Below the pieces are notes generated by a model that saw only the letters and a list, made by a program, of their open reading frames with translations, searched no databases and had not been told where the DNA came from. Both the position numbers and the translations under genes were made by a program. From Chloroflexota bacterium (GTDB lineage: Bacteria > Chloroflexota > Limnocylindria > P2-11E > CF-107), in assembly GCA_005881435.1 (NCBI GenBank), contig VBHP01000007.1, positions 1 through 32,386 on the forward strand: 32,386 nt of DNA, read 5' to 3'. Below, one piece after another: positions 1 through 6,685 of the stretch; positions within the stretch are counted from its first letter, which is position 1, and each line of letters opens with the position of its first letter.

Positions 1-288
1 GAGCGCATTCACCGCTCCAACCTCGTCGGCATGGGCATCCTGCCGCTGCAGTTCGAAGCCGGCTCGAGCCCCGCGACGCTCGGACTCACCGGGGAGGAAT
101 CGTTCTCGATCCGTGGCGTCGCAAGTGTCACGCCGAAGCAGCGGCTCACGGTTGAGGCCACGGCGGCTGGCGGATCGCGCCGGACCTTCCTGGTGATCGC
201 CCGCAACGACAACTCCACCGAGCTCGAGTACCTCCGCAACGGTGGGATCCTGCCGCTCGTGTTGCGCCAGCTGATCCGCGCGAACTGA
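1..288 (+). CDS. acnA: Aconitate hydratase, C-terminal fragment (5' end outside window)
   Basis: This is the last 95 codons of an aconitase, which interconverts citrate and isocitrate in the TCA cycle using a 4Fe-4S cluster. The frame is open from base 1, so the start lies upstream of the window. The fragment opens with ERIHRSNLVGMGILPLQF, the conserved domain-4 signature of AcnA/IRP-type aconitases that contributes substrate-binding arginine and serine. The iron-sulfur cysteines belong to the missing part. The tail through VLRQLIRAN is a normal family C-terminus. An esterase gene follows 13 bases later on the same strand and may be co-transcribed. AcnA is much more likely than other aconitase-superfamily enzymes because of the length and exact signature. 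Confidence 0.93.
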   Translation, partial: ERIHRSNLVGMGILPLQFEAGSSPATLGLTGEESFSIRGVASVTPKQRLTVEATAAGGSRRTFLVIARNDNSTELEYLRNGGILPLVLRQLIRAN

Positions 289-301
289 CGCGGCGGACTC
301 G

Positions 302-1333
302 ATGACGACGGACTTGCTCGCGCGTGCGAGGCGCGAGGGAACGCCCGTCATTGACGGCGACCGCGCGACGTTCGTGTGGCAGGGCTCGACCGCGCCGCGG
401 CTCATCGGCGACTTCACGCACTGGGAGAAGAAGCCGCTCGCGCTGCGACGTGCGGGCGACGCGCTGTGGACCCGCAGCATCGCCTTCTATGAGGACGCCT
501 ACGTGGAATACGCGTTCCTCGACGGCACGCAGCGGCTTTCCGATCCACTGAATGCCCGTCGCATCCCGAACGGCATCGGCGCGACGAACCACTCCTTCTA
601 TATGCCCCAAGGGACGCCCACCCCGCTTGCGCGCCGTGGCCGAACGGTCCCGAGGGGCCGGCTCATGCGGCACTCAGTCGCGGCGGGGCCGTTCGTCGCC
701 CGCGGGCGGCGTGACGTCTGGCTCTACGCGCCCGCGGCCAGGGGTCCGTGGCCGCTGCTCGTGGTGTTCGACGGCAATGACTACCGGCGGCGAGCGAAGC
801 TCGCGATCATCGCCGACAACCTGATCGCAACGGGCCGGGCCCGGCCGTTCGCGATGGCGCTACTGCACCACGGCCGTGACGCGCGCGTAGTCGAGTACTC
901 CGCCAACGACGTGACGCTCGGTTTCGTCACCGATCGGGTGCTGCCGCTCGCGCGCAAACGGCTCGACCTCGTCGCACGGCCCGGCGCGCACGCCGTGCTG
1001 GGAGCCTCGATGGGCGGGCTGATGGCCCTGTACTCGGGGCTTCGCGCGCCGGACCTCTTCGGCGCGGTGATCAGTCAGTCCGGCGCGTTCGGCTTTCCCG
1101 CGCGACGCGAGAGCATCGTCTTCCATCTCGTCCGTACGCTGCCACGCCGCCTGCGGCATATCTGGATGGACGTCGGGCACCTCGAATACCTCGCACCCGA
1201 AAATCGGCGGCTCTCGCGAGCCTTAAGGGCACGCGGCTACGACGTGACCTACCGCGCATACCACGGCGGTCACAACTGGACCGCCTGGCGCGACGACGTC
1301 TGGCGTGGGCTCGAGGCCGTGTTCGGGACTTAG
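302..1333 (+). CDS. Enterochelin-esterase-like alpha/beta hydrolase with N-terminal E-set domain
   Basis: The product is a 343-residue protein of the esterase D / Fes type. Residues about 15-105 resemble the immunoglobulin-like CBM48/E-set domain that precedes the hydrolase in enterochelin esterases (FVWQGSTAPRLIGDFTHW). The alpha/beta hydrolase follows, with nucleophile elbow GASMGG (Ser236), a likely acid Asp290 and a histidine in YHGGHNW (His324), so the triad looks complete. No signal peptide is visible, which suggests a cytoplasmic enzyme. Substrate is unknown: family members cleave siderophore, cinnamoyl, acetyl or mycolyl esters, and no siderophore genes lie nearby. It sits 13 bases after acnA. 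Its TAG stop interlocks with the TAA of the convergent trehalose synthase in the shared tetranucleotide TTAG. Confidence 0.85.
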   Translation: MTTDLLARARREGTPVIDGDRATFVWQGSTAPRLIGDFTHWEKKPLALRRAGDALWTRSIAFYEDAYVEYAFLDGTQRLSDPLNARRIPNGIGATNHSFYMPQGTPTPLARRGRTVPRGRLMRHSVAAGPFVARGRRDVWLYAPAARGPWPLLVVFDGNDYRRRAKLAIIADNLIATGRARPFAMALLHHGRDARVVEYSANDVTLGFVTDRVLPLARKRLDLVARPGAHAVLGASMGGLMALYSGLRAPDLFGAVISQSGAFGFPARRESIVFHLVRTLPRRLRHIWMDVGHLEYLAPENRRLSRALRARGYDVTYRAYHGGHNWTAWRDDVWRGLEAVFGT

Positions 1334-2580
1334 CCCGCGGTCGTCACGCCGCCGCGGGTGAGCTCGCGGGCGAGCTCGAGCTGATCCCGAAGGTCGCGCG
1401 TGATCAGGAAGTGCTTCCGAACGTGCTCGCGGCCGACCTCGCCCATCCGCTGGCGCAGCGCCGGATCGCGCAACAGCTGGAGACAGCGGCGCGCGCAATC
1501 TTCGACGCTGGAGACCAGGAAGCCTGTCTCGCCGTCGATGATCTGCGTGGGAATACCCCCGACTGCTCCGCCGACGACCGGAACGCCTTTCCACAACGCC
1601 TCGGCGACCACGAGCCCGAAGCCCTCGCGCAGGGACTTCTGCACCACGACCGCTGCGACGCACTGGAACGCGTTCACCTCGCGGTCCTTCACGCCCTCCA
1701 GGTTGGTCAGCAGCTTCACGTCGGGATCCTCGCCAGCGTGCGCCTGGGTGCGCCGCAGGTACTCCATTCCTTCGGGGTCGTCGTCGGCGAGCGAGCCGAT
1801 CATGACCAGTTGCACCGTCGGGATCTCGGCCTTCACCAGGCGGTACGCGTCGATGACGCCCAGCGGGTCCTTCCACGGATCGAAGCGCGAGACCTGAAGC
1901 AACAGCGGCCGGTCGGGATCAACGCCAAAGCGTGCGACGACCTCACGAGCTTCCGCGTCCGGCAGACGCCGATTCTTTGGGCTGTTCGGATCGATCGTCG
2001 GTTTCTGGATCAGGATCTTCGACAGACGCAGGTCTGGACGCACGAACTGCGGCATCGTGAAGATCGCGGCGTCGTGCTCTTCGACGTACGGACGGAGGAG
2101 CGACCACGACGGATCGTAGGCGGTCGTCGTGTCGATGTGGCAGCGCCAGACCCAGCGGGCGCGCGTCTCGGGCGAGAAGTGCCGCAGCGCGACCGCCTGC
2201 GGATCATGGGCCAGCACGACGTCGACGTGGCCGACGCCGGCGGCGTTGTCCTTCTGGACCTCGAGGTAGAGGCGTTTCTCCTCATCGGAGACGTCAATGG
2301 CCATGCCCTGCAGCGAGTTGTGGAGCTTCTTGGTGACGTCGTAAAAAGGAGCGGGAGCCTCGAGGACCGACCAGGACGCGTCTACGCCGACATCGCGGAG
2401 GAGCGGAACGAGATTCTGGAGGATCTCAGCGACGCCGCCCCCGTACGCGGTGGCGTTCACATGTCGAACGCGGGTACCTGCGACCGAGGCGCCGAGCGCG
2501 CGTAAAGCTTCGTATTCGGGCTCGCCAATGACTTCGACATAGTCGATAAGTCGCTTGTTCCCTAACGCGACGCTCCGCAT
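1330..2580 (-). CDS. treT: Trehalose glycosyltransferring synthase (GT4 family)
   Basis: The 416-residue protein belongs to the GT-B fold GT4 glycosyltransferases of TreT type, which form trehalose from NDP-glucose and glucose. N-terminal landmarks are VRHVNATAYGGGVAEIL (glycine-rich donor loop), LAHDPQAVAL and the acceptor-side HIDTTTAYDPSW. The C-terminal half carries LLQVSRFDPWKDP and the nucleotide-sugar motif REGFGLVVAEALWKG with the EX7E glutamates. Length matches archaeal and bacterial TreT. The ATG is preceded by a purine-rich GGGACGGGAG, a usable ribosome binding site, and by a -10-like TAACGT about 21 bases upstream, so this gene has a short real leader. Trehalose would serve as an osmolyte or desiccation protectant. 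No other trehalose gene is in view. Confidence 0.88.
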   Translation of the reverse strand: MRSVALGNKRLIDYVEVIGEPEYEALRALGASVAGTRVRHVNATAYGGGVAEILQNLVPLLRDVGVDASWSVLEAPAPFYDVTKKLHNSLQGMAIDVSDEEKRLYLEVQKDNAAGVGHVDVVLAHDPQAVALRHFSPETRARWVWRCHIDTTTAYDPSWSLLRPYVEEHDAAIFTMPQFVRPDLRLSKILIQKPTIDPNSPKNRRLPDAEAREVVARFGVDPDRPLLLQVSRFDPWKDPLGVIDAYRLVKAEIPTVQLVMIGSLADDDPEGMEYLRRTQAHAGEDPDVKLLTNLEGVKDREVNAFQCVAAVVVQKSLREGFGLVVAEALWKGVPVVGGAVGGIPTQIIDGETGFLVSSVEDCARRCLQLLRDPALRQRMGEVGREHVRKHFLITRDLRDQLELARELTRGGVTTAG

Positions 2581-2601
2581 CCATGCGCTCCCGTCCCTCG
2601 C

Positions 2602-2607
2602 ACGTTA
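2602..2607 (-). promoter_or_regulatory. Candidate -10 of treT (TAACGT)
   Basis: TAACGT read on the minus strand lies 21 bases before the treT ATG, giving a leader of about 14 bases that contains the GGGACGGGAG ribosome binding site. No convincing -35 is seen. Confidence 0.4.
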
Positions 2608-2720
2608 GCTCCCTTTGAAGGGGAGACCGTTGCAGCCTCAACGCGGTCTCTGCCTAACACGTAACGGTGTGGCAGTACCGCGGCGGACCGCCCGAGTCGA
2701 CGCGGCGCAGACTAGGGTCT

Positions 2721-2783
2721 GTGACGAGAATCTGCATCGGCCGAGCGGGACGCACGAGCAAGCGGGCCAAGCCCACGTCGTGA
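2721..2783 (+). CDS. Possible 20-codon leader ORF overlapping apbE start
   Basis: A GTG at 2721 opens a 20-residue basic peptide (MTRICIGRAGRTSKRAKPTS) ending in a TGA that overlaps the apbE GTG in the tetranucleotide GTGA, the coupling arrangement used throughout the his operon here. A weak -10 candidate, CAGACT at 2708-2713, lies seven bases before it inside the short dyad CAGAC-TAGG-GTCTG. An ORF this short can arise by chance, and the peptide has no recognisable family. Confidence 0.25.
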   Translation: MTRICIGRAGRTSKRAKPTS

Positions 2784-3589
2784 CCCTGCGGACGTTGGTC
2801 TTCGAGGCGCTCGGATCGAGCTGCGAGCTCTTCGCCGTCGACGCTGACGAAGGGCGACTTGCCGAGGCGGCGGCCTGGGTGCGCCAGATGCACCAGCGCC
2901 TGACACGCTTCGATCCGACGAGCGAGCTGTCGCGCTTCAATGCCCGACCCGGTGAGTGGATCGCGATCACCCCCGAGCTCGAGGCGCTGCTTCGAGAAGC
3001 GCTCGCGGCGTACGATCGCTCCGGCGGCCTGGTGCACGCCGGGCTGCTCACGCGGATGCTCGCGATCGGGTACACACGTACGTTCGCCGAGGGACCGACG
3101 ATCACCAGCGCTCCGGGTCCCGCGCGTGTCCCGCCTCTGCCTGACCTGCTCCAAGTCCGTTCCGGCGAGGCCCGCCTCGCGCCGGGACACGGTATCGATC
3201 TCGGCGGCATCGCCAAGGGCTGGCTGGCAGACCGTTTGGTGGAACGTCTCGGGCAGAACGCGCTGGCGAATCTCGGCGGCGATCTCTCCGCTCGCGGCGC
3301 GGGTCCGGAGGCGGATGGCTGGCCGGTCGGCTTCGGCGCCAAGACCGTGCTGCTGACGGACGTCGGCGTGGCGACCAGCGGCACGTCGAGACGGCGCTGG
3401 GGTGAGGGGCTCCACCACCTCATCGACCCGCGCAGCGGCTTGCCCGCGGTGACGGATCTCATCGAGGTCTCGGTCATCGCGCGCACCGGCGTGGAGGCGG
3501 AGGTCCTGGCCAAGACCGCGCTGCTGCTCGGTTCGTCGGGCGCGCCTGATTTTCTTCGCGCAGCGGCCATCGGATGGTGGCTCGGCTAG
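2780..3589 (+). CDS. apbE: ApbE-family FAD:protein FMN transferase
   Basis: ApbE enzymes use FAD to attach FMN covalently to Thr/Ser of target proteins such as Rnf/Nqr subunits. Family motifs are visible in order: GIDLGGIAKGWLADRL (FAD binding), LANLGGDLSARG, VATSGTSRRRW and HHLIDPRSGLPA, which carries metal and pyrophosphate contacts near the end. The frame is open upstream to 2615, but similarity to the family begins at VTLRTLVFEALGSS, so I chose the GTG at 2780, giving 269 residues, somewhat shorter than the usual 300-350. There is no signal peptide or lipobox, so the enzyme looks cytoplasmic or was misassigned in its first residues. No Shine-Dalgarno precedes the GTG, which instead overlaps the TGA of a 20-codon ORF. 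Its flavinylation target is not in this window. Confidence 0.82.
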   Translation: MTLRTLVFEALGSSCELFAVDADEGRLAEAAAWVRQMHQRLTRFDPTSELSRFNARPGEWIAITPELEALLREALAAYDRSGGLVHAGLLTRMLAIGYTRTFAEGPTITSAPGPARVPPLPDLLQVRSGEARLAPGHGIDLGGIAKGWLADRLVERLGQNALANLGGDLSARGAGPEADGWPVGFGAKTVLLTDVGVATSGTSRRRWGEGLHHLIDPRSGLPAVTDLIEVSVIARTGVEAEVLAKTALLLGSSGAPDFLRAAAIGWWLG

Positions 3590-3632
3590 ATCCGCGGCAC
3601 GCCACTTGCGGCGGCCGACCGAGGTAGCGACG

Positions 3633-3650
3633 AGCCGCCGGTTGGCGGCT
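3633..3650. repeat. 7-bp inverted repeat between apbE and receiver gene
   Basis: AGCCGCC (3633-3639) and GGCGGCT (3644-3650) form a perfect 7-bp stem with a 4-base loop. No U tract follows directly, so if it ends apbE transcription it is not a classical intrinsic terminator. A run of six T at 3681-3686 lies 30 bases further, just before the next start codon. Confidence 0.4.
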
Positions 3651-3691
3651 TCAAGGGGAGGTGGGTACCCTAGCGGCACCTTTTTTGCGTG

Positions 3692-4066
3692 ATGCCTAAA
3701 ACGTTGATTCTGATCGTCGAAGACGACCGGCCTGTTCGCGAGACGCTCGTCGAAGCGCTCGAGCTCGACGGCTACAGCGTCGTCGCGGTGGAGAACGGCC
3801 GCCAAGCCCTCCAGGCCTTAGGCAAGCGCCGACCCAGCGCGATCGTCCTGGACTTGATGATGCCGACAATGGACGGCTGGGAATTCCGCCGCTTGCAGCG
3901 TGAGATCCACGGCGAAATCCCGGTCCTAGTGGTGTCAGCGACAGCGAATCCGCGCCTAGAAGAGATGCACGCCGACGCCTTCCTGATGAAGCCCTTCGAG
4001 CTCGAAGAGTTTCTGGTGGTGCTGCGCGGCATCCTGCGGCGCAACGGCGGAGAGCTCGCCTCCTAA
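3692..4066 (+). CDS. Single-domain response regulator (CheY-like receiver)
   Basis: This 124-residue protein is a lone receiver domain. The acidic pair Glu10-Asp11-Asp12 follows strand 1 (LILIVEDD), Asp54 in VLDLMMP is the phosphoacceptor, Ser82 in VVSA is the switch hydroxyl and Lys100 in LMKPF is the invariant lysine, so phosphorylation chemistry is intact. There is no output domain, and no histidine kinase is encoded nearby, so partners are unknown. It may work as a phosphorelay intermediate or by protein contact. The ATG at 3692 directly follows an in-frame GTG (3689), and either could be used. The purine-rich AAGGGGAGG lies about 30 bases upstream, too far to act as a normal ribosome binding site. 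The TAA stop interlocks with the TAG of the convergent small gene in CTAA. Confidence 0.9.
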   Translation: MPKTLILIVEDDRPVRETLVEALELDGYSVVAVENGRQALQALGKRRPSAIVLDLMMPTMDGWEFRRLQREIHGEIPVLVVSATANPRLEEMHADAFLMKPFELEEFLVVLRGILRRNGGELAS

Positions 4067-4266
4067 CGCGGCGTCGACCCGGTCGGTCCTATCTCGTCCA
4101 CATCGCTATCCGCGCGGTCGCGGGCGGCGTCGCCGTGGAACTCGTTGACGTCCTGCGGGTGCGGTAGCTCGTCGGCGTTCTCCGGTCGATCGCTCGGCTT
4201 GTCGGCTCCAGGCTCGCCACGGCCGCGAACGATCCCGTCGTGCTTTTCGACCTCTCGCTCGTCCAT
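4063..4266 (-). CDS. Small acidic hydrophilic protein of unknown function
   Basis: The 67-residue product (MDEREVEKHDGIVRGRGEPG onward) is very polar, rich in Asp, Glu, Arg and Pro, without hydrophobic segments, cysteines or a recognisable domain. It is probably intrinsically disordered. I accept it as a gene because AGGTG lies about six bases before the ATG, because the stop interlocks exactly with the convergent receiver gene, and because it is divergently placed from the leaderless DUF971 gene with 49 bases between them. Function is not inferable. A low-complexity chance ORF remains possible. Confidence 0.5.
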   Translation of the reverse strand: MDEREVEKHDGIVRGRGEPGADKPSDRPENADELPHPQDVNEFHGDAARDRADSDVDEIGPTGSTPR

Positions 4267-4302
4267 GACGACACCTCGCGCACGGGCCGTGCCAACGCTC
4301 GG

Positions 4303-4308
4303 TAGGCT
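4303..4308 (+). promoter_or_regulatory. -10 element of leaderless DUF971 gene (TAGGCT)
   Basis: TAGGCT is followed by seven bases and then the ATG at 4316, so transcription would start at or within a base or two of the initiation codon. No ribosome binding site is present. Confidence 0.6.
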
Positions 4309-4315
4309 CAAACAC

Positions 4316-4633
4316 ATGCGCGAATTCCACCGCGCCACGGGCTGGCACATCGACGCCGACCGCCGCGTGCTGCGTGTCGACTGGGAGGACGGCGCGGCAA
4401 CGGAATACGGCTTCGAAGAGCTCCGCCGTGCCTGTCCCTGTGCGATGTGCGCCGGCGAGGGCGGCTTCCGCGGGACGATGTCCGCGGCAACGCCGCTGTC
4501 GGACAAGCAGACGACGCTGGAGAGCGTGCAGCCGGTAGGGCGTTACGGCCTCGCACCCCTGTGGGGCGATGGCCACAGCACCGGCATCTACACCTTCAAG
4601 ATGCTGCGGACGCGAGCGGGGCTGAGCCCCTAA
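4316..4633 (+). CDS. DUF971 domain protein (gamma-butyrobetaine hydroxylase N-terminal-like)
   Basis: This 105-residue protein consists of the DUF971 domain alone. The core VDWEDGAATEYGFEELR is followed by the metal-binding CPCAMC and a C-terminal VGRYGLAPLWGDGHSTGIY, all standard for the family. The domain occurs alone, at the N-terminus of gamma-butyrobetaine hydroxylases (zinc site) or beside Mrp/ApbC iron-sulfur carriers, and its role in the standalone form is unsettled. Start choice: the ATG at 4316 lies seven bases after TAGGCT, a leaderless pattern, and matches the usual N-terminus. The stop TAA interlocks with the TAG of the convergent cupredoxin gene in CTAA. Confidence 0.88.
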   Translation: MREFHRATGWHIDADRRVLRVDWEDGAATEYGFEELRRACPCAMCAGEGGFRGTMSAATPLSDKQTTLESVQPVGRYGLAPLWGDGHSTGIYTFKMLRTRAGLSP

Positions 4634-5334
4634 TTCCGGGTCGCCCGGTCTCGGCGGCGCGCGAAGCGCCAGCCGGCGGCGCCGATGACGAGCGCGCCGC
4701 CGACGGCGAGCACGATCGCCGGAACGACGGGGTCGTTCGCCGGAGCGCTCGGCGGAGCCGGCGGAGCGGCCGCGACGGGTGCCGGCACCGTCGTCGCCGG
4801 GCTCGATGTCGCGATCTCGACGACCGTAGCGGGCGTGCTGCTGATCGCCGGCGCGAACGAAATCGTTGCCGGCGCTTGGGACTCGGTCGGCGATGACCTG
4901 GCGGTCGGCTGTTGTGTGGGCGAGGGCGTCGGTCGCGTCGTCGGCCGTGGCGTTGAGGGAGCTGGCGTTGGCGGCGGAGCCGGTGAGTGCGTCGGTGTCG
5001 GCACCGCCATCACGGTCACCGAACCCATCATCGAGGGGTGAACGCCGCAGACATAGGTGTAACTCCCTGGTGCCGCGAAGGACGTGGTGTAGGTCTGACC
5101 CTGCGACAGGAACGGACCCGCATCAGTGCGTCCGCCTGTCCAGCGCACGCTATGTGTCGTCGGATCGTGGTTCGTCCATGTCACCGCGTCTCCGGCGGTC
5201 AGCGTCATCGCTGCGGGCGCGAACTGAAAGTTCTGAATGCTTACGCCGGCCGCGCCGGCACGGGCCGCCTGCGACTGCAGCATCATGCCCCCGAACAGCA
5301 GGACCACTGCTGCGACGAAAGCTCGCACGTCCAC
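4630..5334 (-). CDS. Membrane-anchored type I copper protein (plastocyanin-like)
   Basis: The 234-residue protein has an N-terminal signal peptide (VRAFVAAVVLLFGGMM, cleavage probably after SQAARA), a cupredoxin domain at residues about 30-110, a Pro/Thr/Ser-rich linker at 112-200 and a C-terminal membrane helix (VVPAIVLAVGGALVIGAAGW) followed by Arg-rich residues. Copper ligands are His61 (TTHSVRW), Cys96, His99 and Met102 in CGVHPSMMG. It should be an electron carrier tethered to the outer face of the membrane. It lies 71 bases after the sulfite-oxidase-like gene on the same strand, and may be its electron acceptor (inference). The start is GTG at 5334, with a second GTG at 5328 equally possible because ribosome binding sites are lacking. 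Confidence 0.85.
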   Translation of the reverse strand: MDVRAFVAAVVLLFGGMMLQSQAARAGAAGVSIQNFQFAPAAMTLTAGDAVTWTNHDPTTHSVRWTGGRTDAGPFLSQGQTYTTSFAAPGSYTYVCGVHPSMMGSVTVMAVPTPTHSPAPPPTPAPSTPRPTTRPTPSPTQQPTARSSPTESQAPATISFAPAISSTPATVVEIATSSPATTVPAPVAAAPPAPPSAPANDPVVPAIVLAVGGALVIGAAGWRFARRRDRATRN

Positions 5335-5405
5335 ACTACGTATGGGGCGCGACTTGGGATGAGCGCGGCCGCGATCGGCCTCGCGATGGTCGCTAGTTCA
5401 GCGCC

Positions 5406-5957
5406 TCAGTCGCCCCAGTAACGCTCTTCGGTCCAGGGATCGCCCCGGTTGTGGTAGCCGTTTCGCTCCCAGAAGCCCGGCTTGTCGACGATGCTGAATT
5501 CAATGCCGCGGAGCCACTTCGCGCTCTTCCAGGCATAAAGGTGCGGCACCACGAGACGCAGCGGGTAACCGTGGTCGGCTGTGAGCTCGGCGCCGTTCGC
5601 GTGCGTCGCGAGCAGTACGTTCGGTTTGAGGCAATCTTCATATGGCACATTGGTGGTGAAGCCATTCTCCGAATGCGCGATCACGAAGCCGGTGTCGGGC
5701 TTCGGCTTGGCCAGATCGACGATCACCTTGAACGGAACACCCTCCCACATCTGGTCGAGCTTGGACCAGGTCGTCACGCAGTGCATGTCCGCGGTGTGCT
5801 TCTGCCGCGACAGCTGTTGGAACTCGGTCCAGCTCAGCCGCAGCGGTGTCTCGATGTTGCCGAAGATGCGGAATTCCCAGGTCTTGGCGTCGAAGCGGGG
5901 CACCGGTCCGTAGTGCAGGACCGGCCATTTCTCCGTCAGTGTCTGGCCGGGCGGCAT
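5406..5957 (-). CDS. Sulfite-oxidase-like molybdopterin oxidoreductase
   Basis: The protein is the compact COG2041 type: a molybdopterin-binding domain of the sulfite oxidase/MsrP superfamily without heme or dimerisation domains. Cys60 in ADMHCVTTWS is the molybdenum ligand. Supporting motifs are MPPGQTLTEKWPVLHYGPVP, YEDCLKPNVLLATHANG, DHGYPLRLVVPHLYAWKSAK and the C-terminal FWERNGYHNRGDPW. There is no Tat signal, unlike MsrP, so it may be cytoplasmic or held by partners. The ATG at 5957 gives 183 residues, but the frame remains open upstream and homologs usually carry about 15 more residues. A CTG at 6008 after GGAG would overlap the upstream gene's TGA as CTGA and restore them (see findings). 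It is co-oriented with DUF3105 and cupredoxin genes. Confidence 0.85.
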   Translation of the reverse strand: MPPGQTLTEKWPVLHYGPVPRFDAKTWEFRIFGNIETPLRLSWTEFQQLSRQKHTADMHCVTTWSKLDQMWEGVPFKVIVDLAKPKPDTGFVIAHSENGFTTNVPYEDCLKPNVLLATHANGAELTADHGYPLRLVVPHLYAWKSAKWLRGIEFSIVDKPGFWERNGYHNRGDPWTEERYWGD

Positions 5958-6004
5958 GCGCTTGGAGATCTCCGGCGGGAGGTCCTTGTGCTTGCGGAAG
6001 ATGC

Positions 6005-6649
6005 TCAGGGCGCGTTCTCCGGACCCTTACCGATGTGCGCGGCGATAAAACCGAGGATCCGCGCTTGATCGTACGCGTCCAGCTTGTCGATCCAGCCCCA
6101 GGCCGTGAGCGCGATCTTGGCGTCGGTCAGGCCGGCATACGGCTCGATGATGATCTTGACTTCGCCGAAGTTGTCGCGTGGCCATCCGGCGCGAATGTTC
6201 TTGAGCTTGTCGATGACGTCCTGCCCCAGGCTCGGGTTGTAGGCAATGAGGATGCCACCGTGCTCCAGGTTGTGGACCACGCCTTCATTCCGCTGCTGCG
6301 TGCTGTAGACGGCCCAGCCGATCGGACCGAGCCCTTGTGCGTTCCAGTGCGGCCCCGAATTCGGCGGGACGGTGTTGTACGCGGTGAAGCTCTGGCTGGT
6401 GGGGATGTGCGTCCCTTCCATCGCTGCGACCTGGGTGCCCTGATTCAGCTGAATGGTCGACGGATTGACCGTTGGAACGGAGGGCGTCACGTCGAAGACA
6501 CCAAGTTGACGCAGCAGCAAGTAGCCGAAGACGACGACGACGCCGACGACCAGCAAACTGAACCACGGGAACGACCGCCGTTGCGTTGCGGCGCGGCCCT
6601 GTCGTCGGTCTTTCCGGCGCTCCGCGCGCCTCATCGTGCGAGTACTCAC
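6005..6649 (-). CDS. DUF3105 membrane-anchored protein
   Basis: The 214-residue protein begins with an Arg-rich cytoplasmic segment and one membrane helix at about 29-46 (SLLVVGVVVVFGYLLL). An extracellular DUF3105 domain follows, recognised by NSGPHWNA and VHNLEHGGILIAY, with conserved histidines that could bind a metal. The function of DUF3105 is not established. It is first in a minus-strand cluster with the molybdoenzyme and cupredoxin genes, which suggests a surface redox role (inference). I chose the GTG at 6649 because TACACT lies exactly seven bases upstream, a leaderless arrangement. An in-frame ATG at 6634 is the alternative. The gene is divergent from gltX. Confidence 0.82.
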   Translation of the reverse strand: MSTRTMRRAERRKDRRQGRAATQRRSFPWFSLLVVGVVVVFGYLLLRQLGVFDVTPSVPTVNPSTIQLNQGTQVAAMEGTHIPTSQSFTAYNTVPPNSGPHWNAQGLGPIGWAVYSTQQRNEGVVHNLEHGGILIAYNPSLGQDVIDKLKNIRAGWPRDNFGEVKIIIEPYAGLTDAKIALTAWGWIDKLDAYDQARILGFIAAHIGKGPENAP

Positions 6650-6656
6650 CCGTTCG

Positions 6657-6662
6657 AGTGTA
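6657..6662 (-). promoter_or_regulatory. -10 of DUF3105 operon (TACACT, leaderless)
   Basis: TACACT on the minus strand is followed by seven bases and GTG at 6649. It lies nine bases from the identical hexamer driving gltX on the other strand, so the 36-base intergenic region is a compact bidirectional promoter. Confidence 0.6.
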
Positions 6663-6671
6663 TCGGCTCCT

Positions 6672-6677
6672 TACACT
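6672..6677 (+). promoter_or_regulatory. -10 of gltX (TACACT, leaderless)
   Basis: TACACT is followed by eight bases and the gltX GTG at 6686. No Shine-Dalgarno fits in between. Confidence 0.6.
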
Positions 6678-6685
6678 TGTTCCTC

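Noticed and set aside
1411-2505. 364-codon plus-strand open frame opposite treT, and similar long antisense frames over the his genes and apbE
   Set aside because: High GC makes mirror frames open; composition is Arg/Ala/Asp-rich with no family motifs while the opposite strand encodes clear enzymes.
2588-2604. 15-base identity CCCGTCCCTCGCACG with 11577-11591
   Set aside because: One copy is in the treT leader and the other within the hisH coding end; no dyad or shared context, so likely chance.
3655-3690. AGGTG...CACCT followed by six T as an intrinsic terminator
   Set aside because: The stem is only 5 bp with a 13-base loop and the T run ends three bases before the receiver gene's start region; too weak to call.
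5846-6685. Long upstream extension of the gltX frame (open from 5846)
   Set aside because: It is antisense to DUF3105 and the molybdoenzyme, has no family similarity, and gltX has a clear leaderless GTG at 6686.
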